Notes: a model not told the origin generated them from the sequence alone. DNA of 27,323 nucleotides from an uncultured Clostridia bacterium (GCA_947626205.1 CANQRO010000007.1:1-27323); one strand, 5' to 3'. Numbered from the stretch's first letter, positions 1 to 8,010 are shown. Numbers and translations: made by a program.

Positions 1-24
1 TTAATATATTATATCATTTTTGTA

Positions 25-69
25 AAAAAACTAAATTCCACTTGAGCTTTACCTAGAATTTAGTTTTTT
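25..69. terminator. AT-rich hairpin, probable terminator of the upstream gene
   Basis: A perfect 14-bp inverted repeat (AAAAAACTAAATTC at 25-38, its complement at 56-69) encloses a 17-nt loop, and the 3' arm ends in six T. The symmetric A and T runs would let it work on either strand. It probably separates a gene beyond the left edge from glmU. The stem has only three G-C pairs, so its strength is uncertain. Confidence 0.45.
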
Positions 70-102
70 AATTAAAGTACTTCATATTATGTATAAATAA
101 TA

Positions 103-131
103 TTGAAATATTATTTTATTTGTGGTAAAAT
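103..131 (+). promoter_or_regulatory. Sigma-A-type promoter for glmU
   Basis: A -35 box TTGAAA (103-108), a 17-bp spacer and a -10 box TAAAAT (126-131) preceded by TG one base away (extended -10). Transcription would start near 138, giving a leader of about 50 nt before the glmU start codon. Confidence 0.6.
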
Positions 132-186
132 GTACCAAGTATTTAGATATTAAAAATTATTCATATTGAAAGGAAAGGTGTACATA

Positions 187-1452
187 ATGGCACAAGAAGA
201 CATATTAGCAATAGTTATGGCAGCTGGAAAAGGCACAAGAATGAAATCTAATAAATCAAAGTTAGTACATAAAATATATGGAAAAGAAATAATTAAAAGA
301 GCAATTGAAAATGTTAAAAATGCAGGAATAGATGAAGTTATTGCAGTAGTTGGGTATCAAAAAGAACAAATTGAAGAAGTATTAGGAGATAGTGTAAAAT
401 ATGCTATACAAGAAGAACAATTAGGTACTGGCCATGCTGTTATGAAGGCATCAAAATTTTTAGAAAATAAAAGTGGAAAAGTATTAATATTAAATGGGGA
501 TCATCCAATTATGAGGCCAGAAACGCTTAAAAACCTAGTTTCTGTTTCTAAAGAAAGAAATGAAAGTGCTACAATTTTAACGATGGTACATGATAAAACT
601 ATACCATATGGAAAAATTATTCACGACGAAAATGGTAATATCAAGGAAATTATAGAGCATAAAGATTGTAATGCAGAACAAATTAATATAAAAGAAGTAA
701 ACCTTGGAATGTATTGTTTTGATATAAAAGAATTGTTAAGTGCACTAAAGGAATTGAAAAATGATAATATGCAAGAAGAATATTACTTAACAGATGTTAT
801 TAAAATTATGTATAATAAAGGTTTAAAAACTGGTTCTGTTGTTGTTTCTGATAATACAGAAGTACTTGGAGTTAACGATAGAATGGACTTACAAGTATTA
901 ACTAAGGCATTGCAACTTCGTATTAATACAGAACATTTAAAAAACGGAGTTACAATAGAAGATATCAATAATACTTATATATATGATGATGTTAAAATAG
1001 GTATGGATACTATTATTCATCCAAATACAACAATAAAATCAGATGTAATAATTGGTGAAGAATGTGAAATTGGACCTAATGCATATATAAGAGAAAAGTG
1101 TAGATTAGCAAATAAAGTTAAAGTAGGAAGTTTTGTTGAAATAAAGAATGCTATAATTGGTGAGGGAACAAAAGTGCCACATCTTTCATATATGGGAGAT
1201 TGTGAAATTGGAGCAAAATCTAATATAGGATGTGGAACAATTACTTGTAATTATGATGGATTTAACAAAAGTAAAACAATAATAGGTGAACATTCTTTTA
1301 TAGGTTCAAATACAAATTTAGTAGCACCAGTAACACTTGGCAAAAATACATTCGTAGCAGCCGGTTCTACTATAACAGACGATGTACCAGATGATTCTTT
1401 GGCAATAGCGAGAGAAAGGCAAGTAAATAAAGAAGGCTGGAATAAAAAATAA
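187..1452 (+). CDS. glmU: Bifunctional GlmU: GlcNAc-1-P uridyltransferase / GlcN-1-P acetyltransferase
   Basis: GlmU acetylates glucosamine-1-phosphate and then uridylates it to UDP-GlcNAc, the cytosolic precursor for peptidoglycan and teichoic acids. The N-terminal nucleotidyltransferase domain begins with the GKGTRMKS signature (residues 14-21) and carries a GDHP motif. The C-terminal half is a left-handed beta-helix with acetyltransferase residues R302, K320, H332 and Y335 (HLSYMGD) and N355 (CNYDG), all matching the family. The ATG at 187 is chosen because AGGAAAGG (171-178) sits 8 nt before it; an in-frame TTG at 166 lies upstream of that site. At 421 residues the protein is about 30-35 shorter than typical GlmU (about 455). 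By eye the gap is in the helix between IGEECEIGPN and AYIREK, roughly two coils. It has its own promoter and a strong terminator, so it looks monocistronic. Confidence 0.96.
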   Translation: MAQEDILAIVMAAGKGTRMKSNKSKLVHKIYGKEIIKRAIENVKNAGIDEVIAVVGYQKEQIEEVLGDSVKYAIQEEQLGTGHAVMKASKFLENKSGKVLILNGDHPIMRPETLKNLVSVSKERNESATILTMVHDKTIPYGKIIHDENGNIKEIIEHKDCNAEQINIKEVNLGMYCFDIKELLSALKELKNDNMQEEYYLTDVIKIMYNKGLKTGSVVVSDNTEVLGVNDRMDLQVLTKALQLRINTEHLKNGVTIEDINNTYIYDDVKIGMDTIIHPNTTIKSDVIIGEECEIGPNAYIREKCRLANKVKVGSFVEIKNAIIGEGTKVPHLSYMGDCEIGAKSNIGCGTITCNYDGFNKSKTIIGEHSFIGSNTNLVAPVTLGKNTFVAAGSTITDDVPDDSLAIARERQVNKEGWNKK

Positions 1453-1481
1453 ATTAGTATTTAATAAATAATTAATATAAG

Positions 1482-1531
1482 AAAAAACTTACACTTTTAA
1501 AATATTAATGTTTTAAAAGTGTAAGTTTTTT
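1482..1531. terminator. Bidirectional terminator between glmU and the holin-like gene
   Basis: A perfect 21-bp stem (1482-1502 with 1511-1531) closes an 8-nt loop. The arms start with six A and end with six T, so it can terminate glmU on the plus strand and the convergent gene on the minus strand. Confidence 0.85.
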
Positions 1532-1545
1532 TATGATTTAAAAAA

Positions 1546-1923
1546 TTATAATTGATTATCGCCAGGAATAAAATAGTCTATAACACCATAAACAAGTGCA
1601 CCTATAATAGCTGCAATCCATGAAATAGAATATCCTGCAACGAAAAATTGAGTTACATATAGAACAACTGCTGAAAGTGCAAAGCCAACAAACCCTTTAC
1701 CAAAAGGACTTGCTTGTAGTCCTGTAAATCTTACTATTAAATAATCAATAACAGTAAGTACAACGGCAGCTAAAGCTAAAGCCCATATATTATTTATTGT
1801 AAAACCTGGGGTAAAAAATGCAGTAATTGCAAGCACTATAGCAGCAGCTACAAATCTCCATATAATTTGACCTAAAGTACTTGTTCCTCCAGAACTTTGT
1901 ACATTACTTTTTTCATTATCCAT
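1546..1923 (-). CDS. Phage-holin-family (YvlD-like) four-helix membrane protein
   Basis: A 125-residue integral membrane protein with a short polar N-terminus and four hydrophobic segments at about residues 20-38, 44-66, 76-96 and 100-117. The spacing and the Gly/Ala-rich helices, with D60 and D116 near the ends of helices 2 and 4, fit the Phage_holin_4_2 / YvlD family of chromosomal Bacillota. In that family a holin (hole-forming) activity is mostly inferred from similarity. The start is supported by AAGGAGG seven bases upstream (1931-1937). There are no other phage genes nearby, so I read it as a host membrane protein, possibly linked to envelope stress as yvlD is in Bacillus. It is convergent with glmU and divergent from the DUF421 gene. 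Confidence 0.8.
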   Translation of the reverse strand: MDNEKSNVQSSGGTSTLGQIIWRFVAAAIVLAITAFFTPGFTINNIWALALAAVVLTVIDYLIVRFTGLQASPFGKGFVGFALSAVVLYVTQFFVAGYSISWIAAIIGALVYGVIDYFIPGDNQL

Positions 1924-2016
1924 GAAAAAACCTCCTTATCTTTTAAAAGATATTTATGCTATATTTTCATATTTCATAAAATTATTATTAACAAAAAAAA
2001 TAAAACTATTCAAAAA

Positions 2017-2046
2017 TTGAATAATAAATAAAAATCGGATTAAAAT
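2017..2046 (+). promoter_or_regulatory. Possible promoter for the DUF421-DUF4363 pair
   Basis: TTGAAT (2017-2022), an 18-bp spacer and TAAAAT (2041-2046) precede the DUF421 gene. The -35 box overlaps the right arm of a small hairpin (TATTCAA 2007-2013 with TTGAATA 2017-2023). The surroundings are very AT-rich, so chance matches are likely. Confidence 0.35.
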
Positions 2047-2077
2047 ATTAAAAAAATAAAAAGGAAAGTAGGAAAAT

Positions 2078-2758
2078 ATGCTAATAACATTTATACGTTC
2101 AATTATTTTATATTTACTTGTTTTAATTGTAATGAGATTGATGGGGAAAAGGGAAATAGGACAATTACAACCATTTGAACTTGCAATTTCAATTATGATA
2201 GCAGATCTTGCGTCAATTCCAATGACAGAAACTGGAATTCCTATTACTAGAGGAATTATTCCAATTTTAGGATTGCTTATTATGCATTTAATAATTTCTG
2301 TATTAAATTTAAAAAGCATTAAAGCAAGAGAAATTATATGCGGAAAGCCAAGAATATTAATTTATAGAGGAAAAATAGATGAACAAGCTTTAAAAAAAGA
2401 AAGATTTACAATAAACGAATTACAAGAGAGATTAAGAGGAAATAATGTTGTAAACATGGGCGATGTTGAGTATGCAATACTTGAAACTAGTGGACAAATT
2501 ACAGTAATACAAAAACCAAATAAAAGAACTACAACGCCAGAAGATTTTAATATAATGCCGGATTATGAAGGATTACCATATGATTTAGTAGTAGATGGAA
2601 AAATAATGACTAAAAATTTAAAATTAATTGGTAAAAACGAAACATGGTTAAAAAAAGAAGTAGAAAAGTTTGGATTTAAACCAGAAGAAGCACTAATAGT
2701 TACATTTGATGGAAAAGGTCAAATATTTTGCCAAAAGAAAGGAGAAAAAGATGTATAG
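2078..2758 (+). CDS. DUF421 (YetF/YdfS-type) membrane protein
   Basis: A 226-residue protein with about three N-terminal hydrophobic segments (roughly residues 2-20, 33-50 and 58-80) followed by a soluble alpha/beta domain. The segment around MGKREIGQLQPFE after the first helix and the GKPRILIYRGKID stretch after the third are typical of DUF421 (YetF, YdfS, YkjA and YrbG in Bacillus). Some members act in the spore inner membrane and affect germination or spore resistance, but the biochemical role is unclear. GGAAAGTAGG lies just before the ATG. Its stop overlaps the start of the DUF4363 gene by 8 nt, so the two are probably translationally coupled and may work together; this pairing recurs in Clostridia. 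Confidence 0.85.
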   Translation: MLITFIRSIILYLLVLIVMRLMGKREIGQLQPFELAISIMIADLASIPMTETGIPITRGIIPILGLLIMHLIISVLNLKSIKAREIICGKPRILIYRGKIDEQALKKERFTINELQERLRGNNVVNMGDVEYAILETSGQITVIQKPNKRTTTPEDFNIMPDYEGLPYDLVVDGKIMTKNLKLIGKNETWLKKEVEKFGFKPEEALIVTFDGKGQIFCQKKGEKDV

Positions 2759-3140
2759 GGAATTGATAATAAGTTTCATAATTGTTATTGCAATAATAAC
2801 TTTAAATTACACTTTACAAATTAATACAGATAAAAAAGTAAATGAAGTAAATGAACAAATAGAAATAACAAGAAAAGAGCTAGCAAAAGAAGATGTAGAT
2901 TATAAAATAGCATTAGAAAAGGCTAATATAATGTTTGATAAATGGGAAGAAGCAGATGATACTCTAGCTTATTATTTAGAACACAATGAGATAGAAAAAG
3001 TAACTACTGCTCTTACATCAGTAAAAAGTCTTGTTGAAATGGAAGATAATGTACAAGCAGTAGAAAATTTAGATAAATGTAAATATATATTAATACACAT
3101 TGATGAGAAAGAAAAATTTACTTTAGATAACATATTTTAA
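2751..3140 (+). CDS. DUF4363-family membrane-anchored protein
   Basis: A 129-residue protein with one N-terminal hydrophobic segment (about residues 5-22) and a long, charged, mostly helical remainder likely to face outside. This matches DUF4363, a family of unknown function usually found behind a DUF421 gene. I choose ATG 2751 because AAAGGAG (2738-2744) is six bases upstream and residue 1 then directly precedes the membrane segment; an in-frame ATG at 2706 would place the start deep within the DUF421 gene. It ends 2 bp from the stop of the convergent dapB, leaving no room for a terminator between them. Confidence 0.8.
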   Translation: MYRELIISFIIVIAIITLNYTLQINTDKKVNEVNEQIEITRKELAKEDVDYKIALEKANIMFDKWEEADDTLAYYLEHNEIEKVTTALTSVKSLVEMEDNVQAVENLDKCKYILIHIDEKEKFTLDNIF

Positions 3141-3142
3141 AA

Positions 3143-3892
3143 CTATTTTACCATGTCATCCATTTGGTAATAACCTGGAGTTTGATTTATTATATATATA
3201 GCTGCTTTTAAAGCACCATCTGCAAAAACATTACGAGAATATGAAGTATGTTTAATTTCGAAACTTTCATGTTCGCCATAAAATTGTACTACATGTTCAC
3301 CTACAATATTGCCACCACGAATAGAAGAAAAACCAATTTCATTAGGATTTCTCTTTTCATGACGCGAATGTCTATCAAATGTATATTCTAATTTACCGTC
3401 GTAAACTTCATTAATTGCATCTGCAAGCAGAATAGCTGTACCGCTTGGAGCATCTATTTTACGATTGTGGTGTGTTTCAATTATTTCAATATCCGTGCCT
3501 TTTAATTTCTCGGCAACTTCAGCAACAATTTTTTTCATTAAATTAATATCATAGGACATGTTAGAAGATTGAAAAATTGGTATAATTTTAGAAGCTTCTT
3601 TAATTTCTTCTAATTGTTCTTTAGAAAAACCTGTTGTTGCAATTACAATAGGAGTTTTAGAAGAAACTGCATATTCTAAAATATTCATAGTAGCTACAGG
3701 AACACTAAAATCTACAATAACATCAGGCTTTTCGGTAATATCTTCAATTTTAGAATAAACAGGGAAAGTATTTTTCCCTTCATCAAAAACATCAAATCCA
3801 GCCATTAAAACTAATTCATTAAAGCGGTCAATTTCATTTACTAATATCTGTCCCATATGACCATTACAACCATTAATTAAAACTTTTATCAT
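3143..3892 (-). CDS. dapB: 4-hydroxy-tetrahydrodipicolinate reductase DapB
   Basis: DapB reduces hydroxytetrahydrodipicolinate with NAD(P)H, the second dedicated step of lysine and diaminopimelate synthesis. The nucleotide-binding loop GCNGHMG is at residues 8-14. The catalytic signature ETHHNRKIDAPSGTA follows, with H141/H142, K145 and DAPSGT at 147-152, and an RGGNIVGEH segment lies further on. At 249 residues it is slightly shorter than the common 260-270 but complete. GAAAGGAA (3902-3909) is the ribosome binding site. It lies on the same strand as dapA, separated by an HD-domain gene with its own terminator, so dapB may have a separate promoter in the roughly 40 bp upstream of it. Confidence 0.95.
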   Translation of the reverse strand: MIKVLINGCNGHMGQILVNEIDRFNELVLMAGFDVFDEGKNTFPVYSKIEDITEKPDVIVDFSVPVATMNILEYAVSSKTPIVIATTGFSKEQLEEIKEASKIIPIFQSSNMSYDINLMKKIVAEVAEKLKGTDIEIIETHHNRKIDAPSGTAILLADAINEVYDGKLEYTFDRHSRHEKRNPNEIGFSSIRGGNIVGEHVVQFYGEHESFEIKHTSYSRNVFADGALKAAIYIINQTPGYYQMDDMVK

Positions 3893-3935
3893 AATAATAA
3901 ATTCCTTTCATCTTTTTTTATTAATTATATCGAAA

Positions 3936-3980
3936 AATAAAAAAACTGCAAGTAGATAAGAGAAAATATATCTACTTGCA
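3936..3980 (-). terminator. Terminator of the HD-domain gene
   Basis: On the minus strand a perfect 12-bp stem (TGCAAGTAGATA and its complement, 3947-3958 with 3969-3980, 10-nt loop) is followed by G and then seven T. It lies 14 nt after the stop of the HD-domain gene and just upstream of dapB. Confidence 0.82.
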
Positions 3981-3994
3981 AGATCTTAATTATA

Positions 3995-4537
3995 TTAACG
4001 TACTATTAAAAGTGCAGTTAACAATATGTAAGAATATTTGTATAATCTACCCAATTTGTATTTCATCTGATATGCATTAATAGATTCTTCAAAAGCGCAA
4101 TACTTATCTACAAAAGTTACAATATAACTTTCAATATAACGTGGTAAACGAATAGTTAAAGGCCACATATGTTTTAAAATAATATCCATTTCTTTATCAT
4201 TTAAATTAAATAGAGAAGAAGCATTTTTTAGTGCCGTTTTTGGATGTGTAAAAGCATGTAAACCTTTTCTATTATTTATTTTAGTTCTCCAATCATATAA
4301 AAACAAATCATGTAGCATTCCTGCACGTGCAACTGAAACATAATCTAAATTAAATTTCTTACAAATTAAATAACTATAATAAGCAACATTCTTGCAATGA
4401 TCAAAGCAAGATGTGTCATAATGCTGACGGTAATTTTTCATTAATAAAACGGTTTCGTTGTTTACTAAATCTGATATTATATCTTCAAATTCATTTTGCA
4501 ATGTTTTTTCATTACATTCTTCTTGTAAAACTAACAT
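3995..4537 (-). CDS. HD-domain metal-dependent phosphohydrolase, small family
   Basis: A 180-residue soluble protein with the HD-superfamily metal ligands: H47 (FDHCKNV), H76-D77 (MLHDLFLYDW) and D144 (TFVDKY), plus a conserved-looking H123 in KHMWPLT. It matches the small stand-alone HD hydrolases of Bacillota; such enzymes usually hydrolyse phosphomonoesters or nucleotides, but the substrate cannot be told from sequence. The start is uncertain: ATG 4537 has AGGGG about 15 nt upstream, while an in-frame TTG at 4552 touches that same site and would give 185 residues. It lies between dapA and dapB with its own promoter and terminator, so a role in lysine synthesis is not implied. Confidence 0.8.
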   Translation of the reverse strand: MLVLQEECNEKTLQNEFEDIISDLVNNETVLLMKNYRQHYDTSCFDHCKNVAYYSYLICKKFNLDYVSVARAGMLHDLFLYDWRTKINNRKGLHAFTHPKTALKNASSLFNLNDKEMDIILKHMWPLTIRLPRYIESYIVTFVDKYCAFEESINAYQMKYKLGRLYKYSYILLTALLIVR

Positions 4538-4599
4538 AAATTTAAAATTCAACCCCTATAATCTTCAGTATTTTATAATTAAATTATATTTACTATTCA

Positions 4600-4628
4600 A
4601 TTATAACATATAAATAAATATTTGTGTA
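4600..4628 (-). promoter_or_regulatory. Promoter for the HD-domain gene
   Basis: On the minus strand, TACACA (4/6 match to the -35 consensus) is followed by a 17-bp spacer and a perfect TATAAT with an upstream TG (extended -10, TGTTATAAT). It is about 60 bp upstream of the HD gene. Confidence 0.55.
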
Positions 4629-4703
4629 GTATTAATATAAAATTAATAATTGAAAAACAAAATACAGAAAAACAAGCAACTACGAATAGTAAATTTATAT
4701 AAT

Positions 4704-5588
4704 TTAAATTAATCCATAATTTTGCATTTCTTTTTTTAGTACATCCTTATGAGCATCTGATAATTCTATTAATGGAAGTCTTGGCACACCAAAGTTGTAG
4801 CCTAACAAATTTAAAGCATATTTAACAGGAATAGGATTTACTTCACAAAATAAAGCATTAATAAGTGAAATACTATCTAATTGTATTTTTCTTGCTTCAT
4901 CAATATTACCAGATAGATAATCATGTACCATTTTAGAAGCTTTTTTTGGTGCAATATTTGAAAGAACAGAAATAACGCCTTTTCCACCAAGAGAAAGAAT
5001 AGGAACAACTTGATCATCATTTCCACTATAAATAATTAATTCATCTTTACAAAGACTTGCAATTTCAGCAATTTGCGATAAATTACCACTTGCTTCTTTA
5101 ATAGCAACAATATTTGGTATTTTAGAAAGTTCTAAACAAGTCTTAGGAAGAATATTTACACCTGTTCTACTTGGTACACTATACATAATAATAGGAAGAG
5201 AAACACTATTTGCTATTGCTTCATAATGTTTAATAAGTCCTTCTTGAGTAGCTTTATTATAATATGGAGTAACAATCAATGCTCCATCTGCACCAATACT
5301 TTCTGCATATTTAGTAAGATCAATTGCAGATTTAGTATTATTGCTTCCTGTGCCAATGATAACAGGTACTCGTCTTGCAACTTTTTGAATAGCAAAGCGA
5401 AAAGTTTCTTTTCTTTCTTCATCAGACATTGTTGCTGACTCACCAGTAGTTCCACAAACTACTAGGGCATCAATTCCTTCACTAATTTGAAAATCAATAA
5501 GTTTTGCAAATTCATCATAATTAACACCAGTATTTGTAAATGGTGTTGCAATTGCGGTAGCGCAACCTTCGAATAATATATTTTTCAT
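4704..5588 (-). CDS. dapA: 4-hydroxy-tetrahydrodipicolinate synthase DapA
   Basis: DapA condenses pyruvate with aspartate semialdehyde, the first dedicated step to diaminopimelate and lysine. The 294 residues form a complete TIM barrel of usual length. The Schiff-base lysine is K164 (VAIKEASGN). Y136 and R141 lie in MYSVPSRTG, and T47-T48 in the GTTGE motif. AGGAGC (5599-5604) is about 10 nt before the ATG. No lysine riboswitch is visible in the 210 bp shared with the divergent TPR gene. With dapB nearby on the same strand the window holds two consecutive pathway steps, but they are interrupted by the HD gene and its terminator. Confidence 0.96.
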   Translation of the reverse strand: MKNILFEGCATAIATPFTNTGVNYDEFAKLIDFQISEGIDALVVCGTTGESATMSDEERKETFRFAIQKVARRVPVIIGTGSNNTKSAIDLTKYAESIGADGALIVTPYYNKATQEGLIKHYEAIANSVSLPIIMYSVPSRTGVNILPKTCLELSKIPNIVAIKEASGNLSQIAEIASLCKDELIIYSGNDDQVVPILSLGGKGVISVLSNIAPKKASKMVHDYLSGNIDEARKIQLDSISLINALFCEVNPIPVKYALNLLGYNFGVPRLPLIELSDAHKDVLKKEMQNYGLI

Positions 5589-5707
5589 ACTTTACACGCT
5601 CCTAATAAGCTAATGTAAAAGGAATCTATAATTATACATTCCAATTTCTTATATTATATGTGAAAATAATATAAAAGGGAATATTGTTTTAGAAAAAAAT
5701 AAAAATA

Positions 5708-5736
5708 TTGACTTATGTCTACTTTAATGATAGAAT
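5708..5736 (+). promoter_or_regulatory. Promoter for the TPR gene
   Basis: TTGACT (5708-5713), a 17-bp spacer and TAGAAT (5731-5736). Transcription would start near 5743, about 58 nt before the GTG start of the TPR gene and just ahead of an AAAGGAG motif at 5753-5759. Confidence 0.65.
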
Positions 5737-5800
5737 TATGTATATTAAAAAGAAAGGAGTATGGTACATCTACATCTTTAGTGTATCATAAGAGAATGAA

Positions 5801-8002
5801 GTGGCATATTCAGTTGAATATAAGAAGCAGGTATTAGAACGAATAAATAATAAAAAAGTAGTAAAAACACCACATAGTATGACACAAGAGGAGGACCACA
5901 AAGATAAGCATTATTTTGGAAAAAAACAAGATTATGTTTTTTCGCAAGGATATAATTTATTTAAGTCTAAAAAATATAATGAATCGAAAAAATATTTTTT
6001 GCAATCCATACAAAATATGACATCTAAATATATAAGGAGTATATTATTTTTAGGAAAAATATATGTAATAGAGAGAAAATATAAAGAAGCAGAAGAGCAA
6101 TTTAAAAAATACATAGAAATAGATAAAGATAAAAATCCACATGCAAGATTAGAGCTTGGAAGGTTATATGAAGAAGAAGGAAGAAAGAAAGAAGCCGAAG
6201 AACAATTTAAAAAATATATAGAAATAGATAAAGATAAAAATCCACATGCAAGATTAGAGTTAGGAAAACTATATGCAAAAGAAGAAAGAGATGAAGAAGC
6301 CGAAGAGCAGTTTAAAAAATGTATAGAGATAGATAAAGATAAAAATCCACATGCAAGATTAGAGTTAGGAAGATTATATGTAAAAGAAGGAAGAAACAAA
6401 GAAGCAGAGGAACAGTTTAAAAAATGCATAGAAATAGATAAAGATAGAACTCCACATTCAAGATTAGAGCTAGGAAGGTTATATGAAGAAGAGGGAAGAA
6501 ACGAAGAAGCTGAAGAGCAATTTAAAAGATGTATAGAAATAGATAAGGATAGAACTCCACATTCAAGATTTGAGTTAGGAAGACTATATGCAAAAGAAGG
6601 AAGAAACAAAGAAGCAGAAGAGCAGTTTAAAAAACGTATAGAAATAGATAAAGATAAAACTCCATATGGAAGATTAGAGTTAGGAAGGGTATATACAAAA
6701 GAAGGAAGAAACAAAAAGGCAGAAGAGCAATTTAAAAGATGTATAGAAATAGATAAAGATAGAACACCACATTCAAGATTAGAGTTAGGAAAGCTATATT
6801 CAGAAGAAGGAAGAAATGAAGAAGCCGAAGAACAATTTAAAAAAAGTATAGAAATAGACAAAGATAGAACTCCACATGCAAGATTAGAGTTAGGAAAACT
6901 ATATGCAAAAGAAGGAAGAGATGAAGAAGCCGAAGAACAATTTAAGAAATGTATAGAGATTAGTCCTGCGAATAAATTAGCGGAGGATGAATTAAAAAAA
7001 ATTCAACAAAAACAAGATATAGATAAAATATTTGAAAAGCAGATAAATGTAAATGCAAAAGTAGATGATAGTAAAGATATTTTATCGCAAGTAAGAGCAA
7101 AGATATATTTAGGTATAATAGAAAATTCAGATATAGAAAAATTAAAAGAGCATAGAGAGAAATTAGATAAAAAGCAATACTGTTTTGCAATGATAGCTAT
7201 ATATGAAAAATTAGGTCAAATACAAAAAGCATTGGCAGTTATAAAAGAAATACAAAATTATGAAGAGTTAAGAGGAAAAGAACTAAATATACTAAAAGAG
7301 AGATTAAAAAGTAAGAAAAAAGGTATATATGATTTAGCTAGTTGGGATGAAATAATCGGATGGGAAATAGTAACAAATTATCAAATAGCAGAAACTGTAG
7401 ATAATGGTCAAAAAGATCAAGATAAGTCAAAACAAGAAAAATCTAATAAAGAATCTGAAATAAAACCTTATACTAAATGTACAAATGAAATTGCAAGTAC
7501 GTCAGAAGAGAGAGTAAAAGGAAATGTAGATAATTTTCAAAATCAAATGAAGCCTAAAGCACAACAAAGTAAAAATACACATGTGATATTAGATACTACA
7601 AATAATGTAGGGCAACGAGAAAAATCTAAAAAGAAAAATAACACTAATAAACCAAACGAAATAGCAAGAGAAACAATATTTGCAAATTTAAGTGAAACAT
7701 TAAAAGGTGTAATAGATGAAATTAACCGTACATATTATGTGAAAATGCAACAAACAAACATACAAGGAAACTATGTAAAGAAATACGATAAATTACAATC
7801 AATACTTGAATGTAAAGAAACAAATAGAAGAGCGAAGATGGAATTAATGTTAGTATTAATTAATGAAGGTTATAGGGATATAGTAAAAGAAGAATTTCCG
7901 GAAGAAGATTATAAGTTTATAGATGAAACAATTAAAGAATATTATGGAAAAAGATTAACAGGAGTTGAAGCAAGAAAAAATATTGATGAATATTGTTTAT
8001 AA
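5801..8002 (+). CDS. Large TPR-repeat protein of unknown function
   Basis: A 733-residue, strongly charged, probably cytosolic protein (no signal peptide or membrane segment). Residues 1-95 hold a polar lead-in and one or two diverged helical repeats. Residues 96-375 are eight 35-residue units of the pattern EAEEQFKK.IEIDKD..PHARLELGRLY.EEGR, with TPR landmarks L7, G8, Y11, A20 and F24; a partial ninth unit follows. Residues about 385-530 look like diverged helical repeats, 535-640 is a polar low-complexity linker, and 645-733 is a separate helical C-terminal domain I do not recognise. Repeats of this kind usually form superhelical protein-binding surfaces; the partner is unknown. The GTG start is the first start codon after an in-frame stop at 5789 and has only a weak AAGAG in front. 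The gene has its own promoter and terminator between dapA and pgi, so context gives no functional hint. Confidence 0.85.
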   Translation: MAYSVEYKKQVLERINNKKVVKTPHSMTQEEDHKDKHYFGKKQDYVFSQGYNLFKSKKYNESKKYFLQSIQNMTSKYIRSILFLGKIYVIERKYKEAEEQFKKYIEIDKDKNPHARLELGRLYEEEGRKKEAEEQFKKYIEIDKDKNPHARLELGKLYAKEERDEEAEEQFKKCIEIDKDKNPHARLELGRLYVKEGRNKEAEEQFKKCIEIDKDRTPHSRLELGRLYEEEGRNEEAEEQFKRCIEIDKDRTPHSRFELGRLYAKEGRNKEAEEQFKKRIEIDKDKTPYGRLELGRVYTKEGRNKKAEEQFKRCIEIDKDRTPHSRLELGKLYSEEGRNEEAEEQFKKSIEIDKDRTPHARLELGKLYAKEGRDEEAEEQFKKCIEISPANKLAEDELKKIQQKQDIDKIFEKQINVNAKVDDSKDILSQVRAKIYLGIIENSDIEKLKEHREKLDKKQYCFAMIAIYEKLGQIQKALAVIKEIQNYEELRGKELNILKERLKSKKKGIYDLASWDEIIGWEIVTNYQIAETVDNGQKDQDKSKQEKSNKESEIKPYTKCTNEIASTSEERVKGNVDNFQNQMKPKAQQSKNTHVILDTTNNVGQREKSKKKNNTNKPNEIARETIFANLSETLKGVIDEINRTYYVKMQQTNIQGNYVKKYDKLQSILECKETNRRAKMELMLVLINEGYRDIVKEEFPEEDYKFIDETIKEYYGKRLTGVEARKNIDEYCL
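6086..6925 (+). repeat. Eight 105-bp tandem coding repeats (35-aa TPR units)
   Basis: Eight consecutive 105-bp units, the first beginning GAAGCAGAAGAGCAATTT at 6086, each encode one 35-residue TPR-like unit. They are very similar at the DNA level, including synonymous positions (for example GAAATAGATAAAGATA recurs in most units). This points to recent duplication or ongoing homogenisation. Units vary mostly at residue 9 (Y, C, R or S) and at the KNPHA/RTPHS position. A ninth, diverged part-unit runs to about 7000. Confidence 0.92.
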
Positions 8003-8010
8003 AGTAATTA

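Noticed and set aside
166..186. Upstream TTG start of glmU
   Set aside because: It lies before the ribosome binding site AGGAAAGG (171-178), which fits ATG 187 instead.
1546..1923. Holin-like gene as evidence for a prophage
   Set aside because: The family is common on Bacillota chromosomes, and there is no lysin, terminase or structural gene in the window.
5932..6861. A 309-aa open frame on the minus strand inside the TPR gene
   Set aside because: It exists only because the 105-bp coding repeats are stop-free in that frame; it has a repetitive Ser/Leu-rich translation and no ribosome binding site.
6086..6925. Regular repeats considered as a CRISPR array
   Set aside because: The units are contiguous 105-bp coding copies without unique spacers and without cas genes nearby.
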